Source: Cecembia rubra
GTDB lineage: Bacteria > Bacteroidota > Bacteroidia > Cytophagales > Cyclobacteriaceae
Direction: 5' to 3'
DNA length: 64,000 nucleotides
Assembly: GCF_003014575.1 (NCBI RefSeq)
Contig: NZ_PYGF01000015.1
Location: 22,047 to 86,046 of the forward strand
The translations under genes were made by a program, and so were the position numbers. The notes beneath the pieces were generated by a model. The model was given only the letters and a program-made list of their open reading frames with translations. It had not been told where the DNA came from and did no database searches. Of this stretch, positions 26,159 through 35,573 are shown piece by piece (position 1 is the first letter of the stretch; each line of letters begins with the position of its first letter).

Positions 26159-26253
26159 TTTTGATGATATATTTAAGGCCGGTTTTGGGATTTTCCATCA
26201 CCGGCCGTTTGTTGAAATCCCTTATTACTTTCAAGCTTATTACCCCAAACTTT

Positions 26254-26811
26254 ATGAAAATGAAATATTTCTTAAGCACTGGTATTTTGCTCACCTTGCT
26301 ATGGGGCTGCAATATTGGTTCTGAGTCAGGCAAAATTGATGAGCCCGGCTTTTTTCCTGTAAAGGAATATGTGGAAGTTCATGCATCTAAACTTGAGGGC
26401 AAAACACTCTATAAGGAAGTAACAATCAATGGTGAAACCGAAAAAACTGAAGGACCTGTAACGGTGGATGAATTGATGAAGGAACTAGATTTTTTTATTA
26501 AGGCAGATATCAACAGCCCGGCATTGGCTGATTCCTATGAAACAGAACGAAGCCGAAGGTACCTGATCCATACATTAAAGGAAGGTGCCAAAGGCAAAGT
26601 GAAGAAGATAGTGGTTCAATATTATGATGAAGATGTGAAGGAGATAAGTTTTCACATGAAGACGGAAAATCCGTTTTATGAATCAGAAACCAGGGGTGTC
26701 CTCCTTTGGCATGCATCTATGTGGGTGATTCATCAATATAATATTGAACATTACCAAAAAGTGATTTTCATGAAACCCAACAGAATGTTCATTAAAGGGG
26801 ATATATGGTAA
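26254..26811 (+). CDS. Uncharacterised lipoprotein
   Basis: A 185-residue protein starting at ATG 26254 (an ATG two codons later is equally good). The signal is MKYFLSTGILLTLLWGC with lipobox LLWGC, so it is a lipoprotein. The mature part is mixed alpha/beta without a recognised motif: KEYVEVHASKLEGKTLYKEV, then VKKIVVQYYDEDVKEISFHM. It follows gpmI and ends at a terminator shared with serS. I do not recognise the family. Confidence 0.75.
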   Translation: MKMKYFLSTGILLTLLWGCNIGSESGKIDEPGFFPVKEYVEVHASKLEGKTLYKEVTINGETEKTEGPVTVDELMKELDFFIKADINSPALADSYETERSRRYLIHTLKEGAKGKVKKIVVQYYDEDVKEISFHMKTENPFYESETRGVLLWHASMWVIHQYNIEHYQKVIFMKPNRMFIKGDIW

Positions 26812-26844
26812 AAAAAGGGCTTTCAAAGTTGAAAGCCCTTTTTT
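26811..26844. terminator. Bidirectional terminator between the lipoprotein gene and serS
   Basis: Perfect 16-bp stem aaaaaagggctttcaa / ttgaaagccctttttt with a 2-nt centre. It begins at the stop codon of the lipoprotein gene and lies 11 bp from the serS stop. Confidence 0.88.
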
Positions 26845-26854
26845 ATTGATTTTA

Positions 26855-28126
26855 TCAGATAATGTCGAATCCAAGGTATGGAATCAAAACCTTAGGCATT
26901 TTAATACCTTCTTCAGTTTGGTTATTTTCTAAGATGGCCGCGACAATTCTAGGAAGTGCCAGCGCACTTCCGTTGAGAGTATGTGCCAACTGGGTCTTCT
27001 TGTCTTCCCCTCTAAACCTCAATTTGAGCCTATTTGCCTGATAGGATTCAAAGTTGCTAACCGAACTTACTTCAAGCCATCTTTCCTGAGCAGCAGAAAA
27101 CACTTCCATATCATAAGTCAAGGCTGAGGTAAATCCCATATCACCCCCACAAAGTCTCAATACCCTGTAAGGTAACTCAAGCTTTTGCAGGAGGCTTTGA
27201 ACATAGTTACTCATCTCTTCCAATGCCTCATAAGATTTTTCAGGATGGGCAATCTGAACAATCTCTACCTTATCAAATTGATGGAGTCTATTAAGACCAC
27301 GCACATGGGCTCCCCAGCTTCCGGCTTCCCTTCTAAAGCAGGGTGTATATCCCACATTTTTAATAGGAAACTCCAGCTCATTGAGAATAACATCCCTGTA
27401 CATGTTGGTAATTGGTACCTCTGCTGTCGGAATTAAGTAGAGTTTGTCTATAGTAGCCTCATACATTTGACCTTCTTTGTCAGGGAGCTGACCAGTGCCA
27501 TATCCAGAATCTTCGTTGACCAGGATGGGAGGCTGTACTTCTGTATAGCCTGCGTGAAGGGCTTCATCCAAAAAGAAATTGATCAATGCCCTTTGTAGCC
27601 TTGCGCCTCTACCCTTGTAAACTGGAAACCCTGCCCCTGTTATTTTTACTCCAAGGTCAAAGTCGATGATGTCGTATTTTTTGATAAGTTCCCAATGGGG
27701 CAATTTATCTTCCTGAAGCACAGGAATTTCACCATGCTGCAAAATCACCTCATTGTCCTCAGCAGATTTTCCTTTTGGGACAGCATAGTGTGGAACATTG
27801 GGGATGGTATAGAGCAATTGTCTTAGGTCCTCCTCATAGGTATTGTATTCTTCCTCTAAGGTTTTGATCTGCTCTTTGATCTCAGTAGTTCTGGTTTTGA
27901 TTTTTTCAGCCTCTTCCTTCTTTCCATCCTTCATCAACATCCCTATTTGTTTGGAAATATTGTTGGATTCCGCCTGGAGGCTGTCTCTTTTTACCTGAGT
28001 TTCTTTTCTGTTTTTATCAAATTCCAAGACCTGATGCAAAACTGCCTCGGCATTGGGGAAGTTGCGTTTTTGCAGTCCTTCCAAAACTATCTCAAAATTA
28101 TCCCTGATGGTATTGACAAGTAGCAT
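26855..28126 (-). CDS. serS: Serine-tRNA ligase
   Basis: A 423-residue class II aminoacyl-tRNA synthetase. The N-terminal coiled-coil arm that grips tRNA-Ser covers about 30-105 (NRKETQVKRDSLQAESNNIS...). Motif 2 is FRREAGSWGAHVRGLNRLHQ and motif 3 contains NGSALALPRIVAAILEN. A TATCTTTG -7 element at 28155-28162 lies 28 bp upstream. Normal length; it stands alone between the lipoprotein gene and murF-alr. Confidence 0.97.
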   Translation of the reverse strand: MLLVNTIRDNFEIVLEGLQKRNFPNAEAVLHQVLEFDKNRKETQVKRDSLQAESNNISKQIGMLMKDGKKEEAEKIKTRTTEIKEQIKTLEEEYNTYEEDLRQLLYTIPNVPHYAVPKGKSAEDNEVILQHGEIPVLQEDKLPHWELIKKYDIIDFDLGVKITGAGFPVYKGRGARLQRALINFFLDEALHAGYTEVQPPILVNEDSGYGTGQLPDKEGQMYEATIDKLYLIPTAEVPITNMYRDVILNELEFPIKNVGYTPCFRREAGSWGAHVRGLNRLHQFDKVEIVQIAHPEKSYEALEEMSNYVQSLLQKLELPYRVLRLCGGDMGFTSALTYDMEVFSAAQERWLEVSSVSNFESYQANRLKLRFRGEDKKTQLAHTLNGSALALPRIVAAILENNQTEEGIKMPKVLIPYLGFDII

Positions 28127-28154
28127 AGTCTGATGTGAAAATAAGTGTTGGGGA

Positions 28155-28162
28155 CAAAGATA
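28155..28162 (-). promoter_or_regulatory. -7 element (TATCTTTG) of serS
   Basis: Minus-strand TAnnTTTG match, 28 bp upstream of the serS ATG; no convincing -33. Confidence 0.45.
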
Positions 28163-28208
28163 AACATGTTAATGAAAACCACCGTTCTGGAATGAGATTT
28201 TGCACTGA

Positions 28209-30677
28209 TCAATCCAAATAATATACCCTTTTTACCCGGCTACTGATATTGGTAAGCAACTCATATGGGATGGTTCCAATCCTTTCAGCAAGCTCTTTGA
28301 GGGATATTCCAGGGCCATAGATGATCACTTCATCTCCTTCCTTGACATTTAAACCGCTTACATCAATCATGGTCATATCCATACAAACATTTCCAATGAC
28401 CGGAGCTTTCTTTCCGTTGATGAGTACAAAACCTTTTCCATTACTGAACCGTCGGTCATATCCATCCGCATAACCCAAAGCAATAGTGGCTATTTGACCG
28501 TCTTCTTGCATTACTCCCTTTCTGCTGTAACCTATAGTCTGCCCTTTTTTCAGGTTTTTGATCTGTGAAATGGTGGTTTTAAGCGTGCTGATGGGCTTGA
28601 GGTGTTGGTCATATTTACCTGTGACCTCTACTCCATATAGTCCAATACCCAGTCTTACCATATCATATTGATGTTCAGGATATTTTGCTATTCCGGCTGA
28701 GTTCAGTGCATGACGGATAGGGCTATAATTCAAATTTCCCATGATTTTTCCACACATCTGATCAAATGCTTGGAATTGTTCCCTCGTATAGTCCTCATGT
28801 TCAGATTCATCTGCCCCGGCCAGGTGGGTATATAGACTGGCAATTTCCAATTGTGGATTGGTTTTGATCAACCCGATAAGCTCATCCACATGGCTTTCTT
28901 CAAATCCCAGCCGGTGCATACCTGTATCCAAATCCAGATGGACTTTCATTTGGGTTTGTTGGCTCTCACAGTATTTTGCCAGCTCTTTGAAAAACTCCGG
29001 ACTGTAAACTACCGGCTCCAAATGGTGTTCTTTCAGATGGATAAATGATTCCTGTACCGGATTCAACACCATAATTGGAAGCCTGATGCCCTCCTCTCTC
29101 AATGCTACGCCTTCATCTGTATAAGCTACTGCAAGATAGTCAGCCTTGAGTTGCTGTAAGTGATTGGCGATTTCAGAAGCTCCCCCTCCATAAGCAAAAG
29201 CTTTCACCATGACCATGATCTTGGTTTTGGGGTTCACCCTGGTTTTGTAAAAATTGTAATTATGTGTCAGGGCATTCAGATTGATTTCCAGGGTAGTCCC
29301 GTGAATTCTTTGCTGTAGCCTGTTTACCACAGACTCAAACCCATATTTCCTGGCTCCTGTAACCAAGATTAGGTCATTGTCAAAGGCATCAATATTAAGA
29401 TTTTGGAGTAATTCTTCTGTTGAGGCAAAAAAATCCTGCTTTATTGGAAGTTCTCCTTTTAAAATTTGGATGTCCTCTCCCACAGCAATGAGGTAATCAA
29501 TGCCAAAGAATTCCAATAAACGTCCCACCTCTGAATAGACTTGATTGGTATTCCCAACCTGAAGTAAATCTGAAATGATCAATACTTTCCTTTTCTTCGG
29601 CCTTTGGGCCGCCATAAAATCCAATGCCAGCCTCAAGCCTGCCAGGTCATTGTTGTAGGTATCATCAATGATCAGGCTTTCATTGGCTCCAGGTTTTAAG
29701 GTCAGCCTCATATCAATGGCTTTCAGGTGTTTTAACCCCTCCTGTATTGTTTGTTCTTCCATTCCCAAAGTCAAAGCCGCAGTGATGACATGCCTGATAT
29801 TTTCCAGTGAGGCTTCATCTGAGAAAGGTACATGAAAAGTGAAAATGCTCAAGTCAGGCCTCATCATAATGAGTTTTGAGCTTTGCTCTTCTTTTTTGAC
29901 AGTCAGAGAATAGTCCGAACCAATATTGTCAGACCATGCTATCAAGCTGTCTGAAGGAAAAGTCTTTTTCAGGTAATCTGCAATCAGGAAATGCTCTTTA
30001 CGAAAGATGATATAATTGCAATAAACGAAAAGCTTGGCTTTTTCCTCTAATTTATGCTGCATGGATTCAAAACCCTCTTCGTGTGCAGTGCCGATATTTG
30101 TAAAAATACCCAATTCCGGCATCAGCATGGATGCCAAAGATTCCATCTCATTTGGCTTGGATATACCTGCTTCCATAACGGCAACCTGATGTCCAGGTTC
30201 AATTCCAAAAATAGAAAGTGGTACGCCAACCTGACTATTATAACTTTTTGGGCTCTTGGCTACGGCAAATTTTTGGGAAAGTACCTGCCCCAGCCACTCT
30301 TTGACAATAGTTTTTCCATTGCTTCCTGTAATCCCCACCAATGGACCTTTGAAATTGCTGCGCTGATAGGCTGCCAGTTCCTGTAAGGCTTTCAGGGTAT
30401 TCTTAACTTTAATAAGATTTGCATGGCCTAGATATGTCTGGGTCAGATCAAAGTCTTCACGGACTAAAAATGATTTTACACCTTGTTCAATTACTTCAGG
30501 AATAAAATCATGTCCATCGAACTTTGCTCCCTTGAGTGCTACAAATAGGGTATTTTCAGGCTGAAGGATATTTCTAGAATCAATGGCAATCTCAGAAATC
30601 AAAACATTTTTGTCTGATACCTGAATTTCAGCATGTAGCAGGCTAAGCAATTGGTCCAATGTAAGGCTTTGCATCAT
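28209..30677 (-). CDS. Bifunctional MurF / alanine racemase fusion
   Basis: An 822-residue fusion. The N-terminal part (about 1-455) is UDP-MurNAc-tripeptide:D-Ala-D-Ala ligase with the P-loop GITGSNGKT at 115-123. The C-terminal part (about 460-822) is alanine racemase: PLP lysine in VMVKAFAYGGG, tyrosine in IGYSRKGVM, and GNVCMDMTMIDV. One polypeptide thus makes D-alanine and adds the D-Ala-D-Ala dipeptide. This fusion is well known in Bacteroidota. The PLP motif reads KAFAYGGG rather than KADAYGHG. The start may be the second ATG, one codon later. It is 23 bp downstream of the flippase-like gene and likely in one operon with it and scpA. Confidence 0.95.
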   Translation of the reverse strand: MMQSLTLDQLLSLLHAEIQVSDKNVLISEIAIDSRNILQPENTLFVALKGAKFDGHDFIPEVIEQGVKSFLVREDFDLTQTYLGHANLIKVKNTLKALQELAAYQRSNFKGPLVGITGSNGKTIVKEWLGQVLSQKFAVAKSPKSYNSQVGVPLSIFGIEPGHQVAVMEAGISKPNEMESLASMLMPELGIFTNIGTAHEEGFESMQHKLEEKAKLFVYCNYIIFRKEHFLIADYLKKTFPSDSLIAWSDNIGSDYSLTVKKEEQSSKLIMMRPDLSIFTFHVPFSDEASLENIRHVITAALTLGMEEQTIQEGLKHLKAIDMRLTLKPGANESLIIDDTYNNDLAGLRLALDFMAAQRPKKRKVLIISDLLQVGNTNQVYSEVGRLLEFFGIDYLIAVGEDIQILKGELPIKQDFFASTEELLQNLNIDAFDNDLILVTGARKYGFESVVNRLQQRIHGTTLEINLNALTHNYNFYKTRVNPKTKIMVMVKAFAYGGGASEIANHLQQLKADYLAVAYTDEGVALREEGIRLPIMVLNPVQESFIHLKEHHLEPVVYSPEFFKELAKYCESQQTQMKVHLDLDTGMHRLGFEESHVDELIGLIKTNPQLEIASLYTHLAGADESEHEDYTREQFQAFDQMCGKIMGNLNYSPIRHALNSAGIAKYPEHQYDMVRLGIGLYGVEVTGKYDQHLKPISTLKTTISQIKNLKKGQTIGYSRKGVMQEDGQIATIALGYADGYDRRFSNGKGFVLINGKKAPVIGNVCMDMTMIDVSGLNVKEGDEVIIYGPGISLKELAERIGTIPYELLTNISSRVKRVYYLD

Positions 30678-30700
30678 GGCCTAAAAGTACGCATTTGAAT

Positions 30701-31756
30701 TCAATCTTCTTTCTTCTTAAAAAAGACCTGTTTCACCCAACGAGGTAAGAAAATAGCGCCCAGTAGCAAGTAGGGGTAATATGAGAGCAACCTCCAAAGG
30801 ATACTGGTCACGAAGGTATAACCTTGTAAAAACTGTTGGAAGAACTGTGCAAAAAAGAACTCTGCAGTACCGCTACTTCCCGGAGTTGGGGAAATCATCA
30901 TGACAATCCACATGATTACTTGTCTCGCAAAGATGATGATATGTTCTGAAAAGGTCAGGGAGTCATATGCCCCGATCAATGCATTGAGCATGAGGTACCT
31001 AGAGCACCAGATAAAGATTGTTGCAACGATTATTGGCAGCCAATATTTATAATTTTTCCCAACAAGCTCTTTGGATGCCTCAATGATCTGATTACCGTAT
31101 TCATTGGCAGAATGTTTCCATTTCCTCAGCCATTTGATGGAATAAATTTTCAATAAAATCCACTTGAATACCCTTGGCTTGAAAAACAAAGCAGCTGCCA
31201 TAATAAAAGAGTAAAATGCATAAAGTCCGTAACTGGTCCAGAAAAGTAATTCCAAGCTTCGCCCTAATCTCATTTCCATTACCCTGCTTGCAGGAAATAT
31301 ATTTCCTTGAGCAAAAAAGAGTATGATAGGTGCCCCAATGACGAAAAACAGATTGTCAAGTATTGCCGTGACCATCACATAAGCAATGGCCTTTCCTAGT
31401 TTAATTCCTTCCTTGTTCAGGATGAAAACTGCAACTGCTGTGCCCCCCACCACCGAAGGGGTAACTGCAGAAGCAAATTCCCATAAAATAATCACATAAA
31501 TCGCCCTGGTCCAAGTGAGCTGCCGGTCTGTAATTTCGCGGATTCTATAGATATACCCAGCATCCCTACCTAGGATTACCAAGATGGCCAGAATAATTCC
31601 CCATGCAGAAGCATCAAACACCCCTTTTAAGGTTTTTGCATTGACATTGGGGTCCAAATAGAACATCAAAAAGACTATTCCCACACCGATCAAAACCGGC
31701 ACCCACACCTTATTGGGATTTAGGGTCTCAAAAATCTTCTTATTGTCTAATTTCAT
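30701..31756 (-). CDS. Lysylphosphatidylglycerol synthase TM-region / flippase-like membrane protein
   Basis: A 351-residue inner-membrane protein with about eight transmembrane helices (WVPVLIGVGIVFLMFYLDP first). The conserved stretch SAVTPSVVGGTAVAVFILNKEG near 96-117 and a late SPTPGSSGTAEFFFAQFF match the LPG_synthase_TM / UPF0104 family. Members act as lipid-linked flippases or as the membrane half of MprF. No MprF synthase domain is present, so lysyl-PG synthesis is not indicated. The gene starts 3 bp after the scpA stop, so the two are tightly coupled. Confidence 0.85.
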   Translation of the reverse strand: MKLDNKKIFETLNPNKVWVPVLIGVGIVFLMFYLDPNVNAKTLKGVFDASAWGIILAILVILGRDAGYIYRIREITDRQLTWTRAIYVIILWEFASAVTPSVVGGTAVAVFILNKEGIKLGKAIAYVMVTAILDNLFFVIGAPIILFFAQGNIFPASRVMEMRLGRSLELLFWTSYGLYAFYSFIMAAALFFKPRVFKWILLKIYSIKWLRKWKHSANEYGNQIIEASKELVGKNYKYWLPIIVATIFIWCSRYLMLNALIGAYDSLTFSEHIIIFARQVIMWIVMMISPTPGSSGTAEFFFAQFFQQFLQGYTFVTSILWRLLSYYPYLLLGAIFLPRWVKQVFFKKKED

Positions 31757-31759
31757 GGC

Positions 31760-32509
31760 TTAAGCTGCGGGTACTTTATCGATTTTTTCAACCCAAAAGT
31801 TGTTGAATCCTTCACCAATGGTAATAGTGACCAGGGAAAGTTGTAAAAGGTCCAAAATTGCCAAAAATGTGTATATAACGAATATTTTATCCGGTTTGTA
31901 GCTTACAAAATCTGAGAAGGGTACCCTGTCTTTGAAGCTTATTTTTTCCATGACAAAGTCTTTCTGCTGTTCAATGGTGTAAGGGTATTGTATGACTGTA
32001 TGTTTGGTTTCATCTGTTCGGGAGGCATATTTGGACATTACTTTTTGGAAGACCTTTAATAGCTTGTAAAGGTCCAGGTCCTGCATTTCAGCATCTACGT
32101 CATCTGCTTTTGAAAGTTGCCTCAATTCTGCGACAACATTGCCACGTTTTTCTTTGGAGAGGCGCTCCTCTTCCATCTGGGCAAGGTCAGCAATCACTGA
32201 TTTGTACTTTTTGTATTCCAATAAGTGCCTGACTAGTTCTTCCCTAGGGTCTATTTCTTCCCCATTTTCATCCAGATCCGGTCGGGGAAGCAATAACTTG
32301 GATTTGATTTTCATCAAGGTGGCAGCAAAAAGAATGAATTCACTCGCCACTTCAATTTCCATTTTTTCCAATTGGTGGATGTAATCCAGAAAATCCTGGG
32401 TGATTTTTGAGATTGGAATATCATAAATATCCAGCTCATCCCTTTCGATGAAGAAAAGCATCAGGTCAAAGGGACCTTCAAATAAAGGCAATTTGATTTC
32501 GAAACTCAC
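31760..32509 (-). CDS. scpA: Segregation and condensation protein A
   Basis: A 249-residue kleisin that links SMC and ScpB in the condensin complex. The N-terminus KLPLFEGPFDLMLFFIERDE is the diagnostic ScpA signature, and the C-terminal winged-helix segment is FLAILDLLQLSLVTITIGEG. It heads a minus-strand operon with the flippase-like gene and murF-alr. A TATCTTTG element lies 43 bp upstream. scpB is not in the window. Confidence 0.94.
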   Translation of the reverse strand: MSFEIKLPLFEGPFDLMLFFIERDELDIYDIPISKITQDFLDYIHQLEKMEIEVASEFILFAATLMKIKSKLLLPRPDLDENGEEIDPREELVRHLLEYKKYKSVIADLAQMEEERLSKEKRGNVVAELRQLSKADDVDAEMQDLDLYKLLKVFQKVMSKYASRTDETKHTVIQYPYTIEQQKDFVMEKISFKDRVPFSDFVSYKPDKIFVIYTFLAILDLLQLSLVTITIGEGFNNFWVEKIDKVPAA

Positions 32510-32529
32510 TGGATTGAAATTTTTTATGT

Positions 32530-32537
32530 TATTTTTG
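32530..32537 (+). promoter_or_regulatory. Possible -7 element (TATTTTTG) reading toward dxs
   Basis: Plus-strand TAnnTTTG match. It faces the minus-strand scpA element at 32553-32560, so the two would transcribe across each other. The leader to dxs would be about 150 nt and contains an 18-codon frame. Confidence 0.3.
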
Positions 32538-32552
32538 CCTCGGAATTAGACC

Positions 32553-32560
32553 CAAAGATA
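32553..32560 (-). promoter_or_regulatory. -7 element (TATCTTTG) of the scpA operon
   Basis: Minus-strand TAnnTTTG match, 43 bp upstream of the scpA ATG. Confidence 0.45.
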
Positions 32561-32603
32561 TTTAATTAATGGTAAATTAAGCATTTGAATTCCAAAAAGA
32601 CTT

Positions 32604-32660
32604 ATGGCAACGGATGATTTTACATTTGTTGATTATTTGGAAAACAATAGTGTATCCTAA
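32604..32660 (+). CDS. Possible 18-codon leader ORF before dxs
   Basis: ATG at 32604 to TAA at 32658-32660, encoding MATDDFTFVDYLENNSVS. It lies 34 bp before the dxs start and downstream of a possible -7 element. There is no run of one amino acid that would suggest attenuation. It may be chance. Confidence 0.2.
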   Translation: MATDDFTFVDYLENNSVS

Positions 32661-32694
32661 GTGTTATTTACCTTTACAATGAAACGTTTCGCTA

Positions 32695-34614
32695 ATGGTG
32701 ATCAAACCCGGTAAATTGCTATCAAAGATCGATTCCCCTGATGATCTTAAAAAGTTTTCAAAGGACCAATTGGTTCAGATTTGCGATGAACTCAGACATT
32801 TTATAATAGATAATGTTTCGGTTTATGGCGGTCATTTTGGTGCCAGTTTAGGTGTAGTTGAACTTACCGTTGCGCTTCATTATGTGCTCAATACTCCTGA
32901 TGACCAATTGGTTTGGGATGTGGGGCATCAGGCCTATGGCCATAAGATTTTGACAGGTAGGAGAGATGATTTCCACACTAATAGGATTTATGGGGGAATA
33001 TCAGGTTTTCCAAAGAGGAAAGAAAGCGAATTTGATACTTTTGGTGTGGGGCATTCAAGTACTTCCATTTCTGCAGCACTGGGAATGGCCGTTGCTTCCA
33101 AATATAAGGGAGAGCAAAGGAAACAGCATGTGGCTGTCATTGGCGATGGTTCCATGACAGGAGGTATGGCTTTTGAGGCAATGAACCATGCGGGTGTTTC
33201 TGACACTAATCTGCTCATTATACTTAACGATAATTGCATGTCCATCGATCCCAATGTGGGGGCATTGAAGGACTACCTTACTGATATAACCACCTCCCAT
33301 ACCTATAACAAGGTAAAGGATGAGGTTTGGAATCTGCTTGGTAAATTCAGCAAATTTGGTACTTCTGCCCAAGAAGTGATTTCCAAAGTGGAAGGTGCGA
33401 TCAAGTCTGCTGTGTTAAAACAAAGTAATTTATTTGAGTCACTTAATTTAAGATATTTCGGACCTGTTGATGGACATGACGTTAATCATCTGGTCGAAAT
33501 TCTGGCCGATTTAAGGGATATCCCTGGCCCAAAGATCCTGCACTGTGTAACAGTCAAAGGAAAGGGGTATGAACCGGCGGAAAAAGGAAACAAAACAACT
33601 TGGCATGCTCCAGGTCTATTCGATAAAGTGACCGGGGAAATATACAAAAAGGCACCTACTACGCCTCAGGCGCCTAAATATCAGGATGTCTTCGGACATA
33701 CGCTGGTTGAACTGGCCAAAGAAAATGACAAAATCATGGGCATTACTCCGGCAATGCCTTCCGGTTCTTCCCTCAACATCATGATGAAAGAAATGCCGGA
33801 TAGGGCTTTTGATGTGGGTATAGCTGAACAACATGCAGTAACTTTTTCTGCGGGGCTGGCAACACAGGGTTTGATTCCATTCTGCAATATTTACAGTTCC
33901 TTTATGCAAAGGGCTTATGATCAGGTTATCCATGATGTAGCATTACAGAACCTGCAGGTAGTGTTCTGTCTGGACAGGGCTGGATTTGCAGGGGCTGATG
34001 GTCCTACCCATCATGGAGCTTATGACATTGCTTATTTTAGATGCGTTCCAAACATGATCGTTTCGGCACCGATGAATGAAGAGGAATTGAGAAACCTGAT
34101 GTATACGGCGACCCAGTACCAAGGCCCTTTCTCAATTAGGTATCCCCGCGGCCAAGGAGTGATGCCAGACTGGAGGACCCCTATGAGGGCAATTCCAATT
34201 GGACAGGGAAGAATTGTGAAAGAAGGTGAAGAAGTTGCCTTATTAACGCTAGGACATATTGGTAATTATGCTGTAACTGCTTGTGAGGAGCTTGCAAAGG
34301 AAGGATTGAATCCGGCTCATTATGATATGCGGTTCGTAAAACCTTTGGATGAGGGATTATTGCATGAGGTATTTGGAAAGTTTAAGAAAGTAATAACCGT
34401 GGAGGATGGTTGCTTAATGGGGGGATTTGGATCATCAGTCTTGGAATGGATGATAGATCATGGCTATCAAGCCCAGGTAAAAAGATTGGGAATTCCTGAT
34501 GCGATCATAGAACATGGAGAACAGATAGAGCTTCACAGGGAGTGCGGATTTGACCCGGAAGGCATTGCGAATGCTGTAAGAGCATTGGCAGCTGTGGAAT
34601 TTTCCGGTAAATAA
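32695..34614 (+). CDS. dxs: 1-deoxy-D-xylulose-5-phosphate synthase
   Basis: A 639-residue TPP enzyme that condenses pyruvate and glyceraldehyde-3-phosphate, the first step of the MEP isoprenoid pathway. The TPP/Mg motif is GDGSMTGGMAFEAMNHAG near 152-169, continuing to NDNCMSIDPN. The transketolase-like half has DVGIAEQHAVTFSAGLATQG near 367-386. The N-terminal GGHFGASLGVVELTVALHYV is typical. Cytosolic and full length; it ends at a terminator. Confidence 0.97.
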   Translation: MVIKPGKLLSKIDSPDDLKKFSKDQLVQICDELRHFIIDNVSVYGGHFGASLGVVELTVALHYVLNTPDDQLVWDVGHQAYGHKILTGRRDDFHTNRIYGGISGFPKRKESEFDTFGVGHSSTSISAALGMAVASKYKGEQRKQHVAVIGDGSMTGGMAFEAMNHAGVSDTNLLIILNDNCMSIDPNVGALKDYLTDITTSHTYNKVKDEVWNLLGKFSKFGTSAQEVISKVEGAIKSAVLKQSNLFESLNLRYFGPVDGHDVNHLVEILADLRDIPGPKILHCVTVKGKGYEPAEKGNKTTWHAPGLFDKVTGEIYKKAPTTPQAPKYQDVFGHTLVELAKENDKIMGITPAMPSGSSLNIMMKEMPDRAFDVGIAEQHAVTFSAGLATQGLIPFCNIYSSFMQRAYDQVIHDVALQNLQVVFCLDRAGFAGADGPTHHGAYDIAYFRCVPNMIVSAPMNEEELRNLMYTATQYQGPFSIRYPRGQGVMPDWRTPMRAIPIGQGRIVKEGEEVALLTLGHIGNYAVTACEELAKEGLNPAHYDMRFVKPLDEGLLHEVFGKFKKVITVEDGCLMGGFGSSVLEWMIDHGYQAQVKRLGIPDAIIEHGEQIELHRECGFDPEGIANAVRALAAVEFSGK

Positions 34615-34659
34615 CCTGTTTGGTTTCTTACAAAAATTGAGTTTGATGCTTTTTAGAAG

Positions 34660-34688
34660 AAGCCTTGCTGTAATTCAGCAAGGCTTTT
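34660..34688 (+). terminator. Terminator after dxs
   Basis: Stem aagccttgctg / cagcaaggctt with a 5-nt loop, then a T-rich tail. Confidence 0.85.
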
Positions 34689-34728
34689 ATTTTTTGTTTG
34701 TGTAATTTGCATCAAATATTCAATTACC

Positions 34729-35496
34729 ATGATTGCATTTAGTCAACAAGGTTCAGGTCCTGCTCTAATTTTGATACATGGATTCTGTGAATCTAAGGAA
34801 ATGTGGAAAACCTTTGTCGAGCAGTTGTCCAATAATTATACTGTTTATTGTCCTGACCTCCCCGGCTTTGGAGACAGTCCATTGCTAGAAAATGAGATTT
34901 CATTGGAAACTGCGGCTGTATTGCTTCAGGAATGGATGGAAGAAAATAATATCCATAACCCTATTGTCATCGGACATTCCTTAGGTGGATATATTACTTT
35001 GGCTTTGGCAGAATTGTTAGGGCATGGATTAAAGGCTATAGGTTTGTTCCATTCCACAGCTTTTCCCGATGATGAGGAAAAAAAGCAAACCCGGAACAAG
35101 ACCATAGGATTTATCAAAAAGTATGGAGTGGATAAATTTGTTGAGTCATTTGTTCCCCCATTATTTTCAGATCAACACCGATCGGAACAGGCTGACCAGA
35201 TAACTGAACTCATTCAGGCTGGGAAAAAGAGTTCCCAGAATGGGCTGATTGCATTCACTGCTGCTATGAGAGACAGAAAAGACCGGTTTGAACTGTGGAA
35301 AAACTTCCAAGGTCCCAAACTGATGATTGCAGGGGAACTTGATTTAGCTGTCAAAATTGATGGTAGCAGAAGGCATCAACCTTACGCAAGCCATTACCAT
35401 GAACTTATCGGTACCGGTCATATGGGCATGTTTGAAGAACCGGAAAGGACTTTAGGAATTATTCAGGATTTCTTAAAGGATGTGGAAATTAAATAG
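34729..35496 (+). CDS. Alpha/beta hydrolase
   Basis: A 255-residue hydrolase. The oxyanion region is ILIHGFCESKEMW (14-26). The nucleophile elbow is GHSLGG with Ser84. The acid is probably in AGELDLAVK and the base in GTGHMGMFEE near 222-231. There is no signal peptide, so it is cytosolic. The family covers esterases, haloperoxidase-like and MenH-like enzymes; the substrate cannot be inferred. It stands alone between the dxs terminator and the convergent photolyase gene. Confidence 0.85.
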   Translation: MIAFSQQGSGPALILIHGFCESKEMWKTFVEQLSNNYTVYCPDLPGFGDSPLLENEISLETAAVLLQEWMEENNIHNPIVIGHSLGGYITLALAELLGHGLKAIGLFHSTAFPDDEEKKQTRNKTIGFIKKYGVDKFVESFVPPLFSDQHRSEQADQITELIQAGKKSSQNGLIAFTAAMRDRKDRFELWKNFQGPKLMIAGELDLAVKIDGSRRHQPYASHYHELIGTGHMGMFEEPERTLGIIQDFLKDVEIK

Positions 35497-35573
35497 TGAA
35501 ACAGATTTTGAAGTTCGGTATTCGGGAAGGTAACTTATTAAGTTTATAGAGAGGCTTTTATCCATCAAAGATG

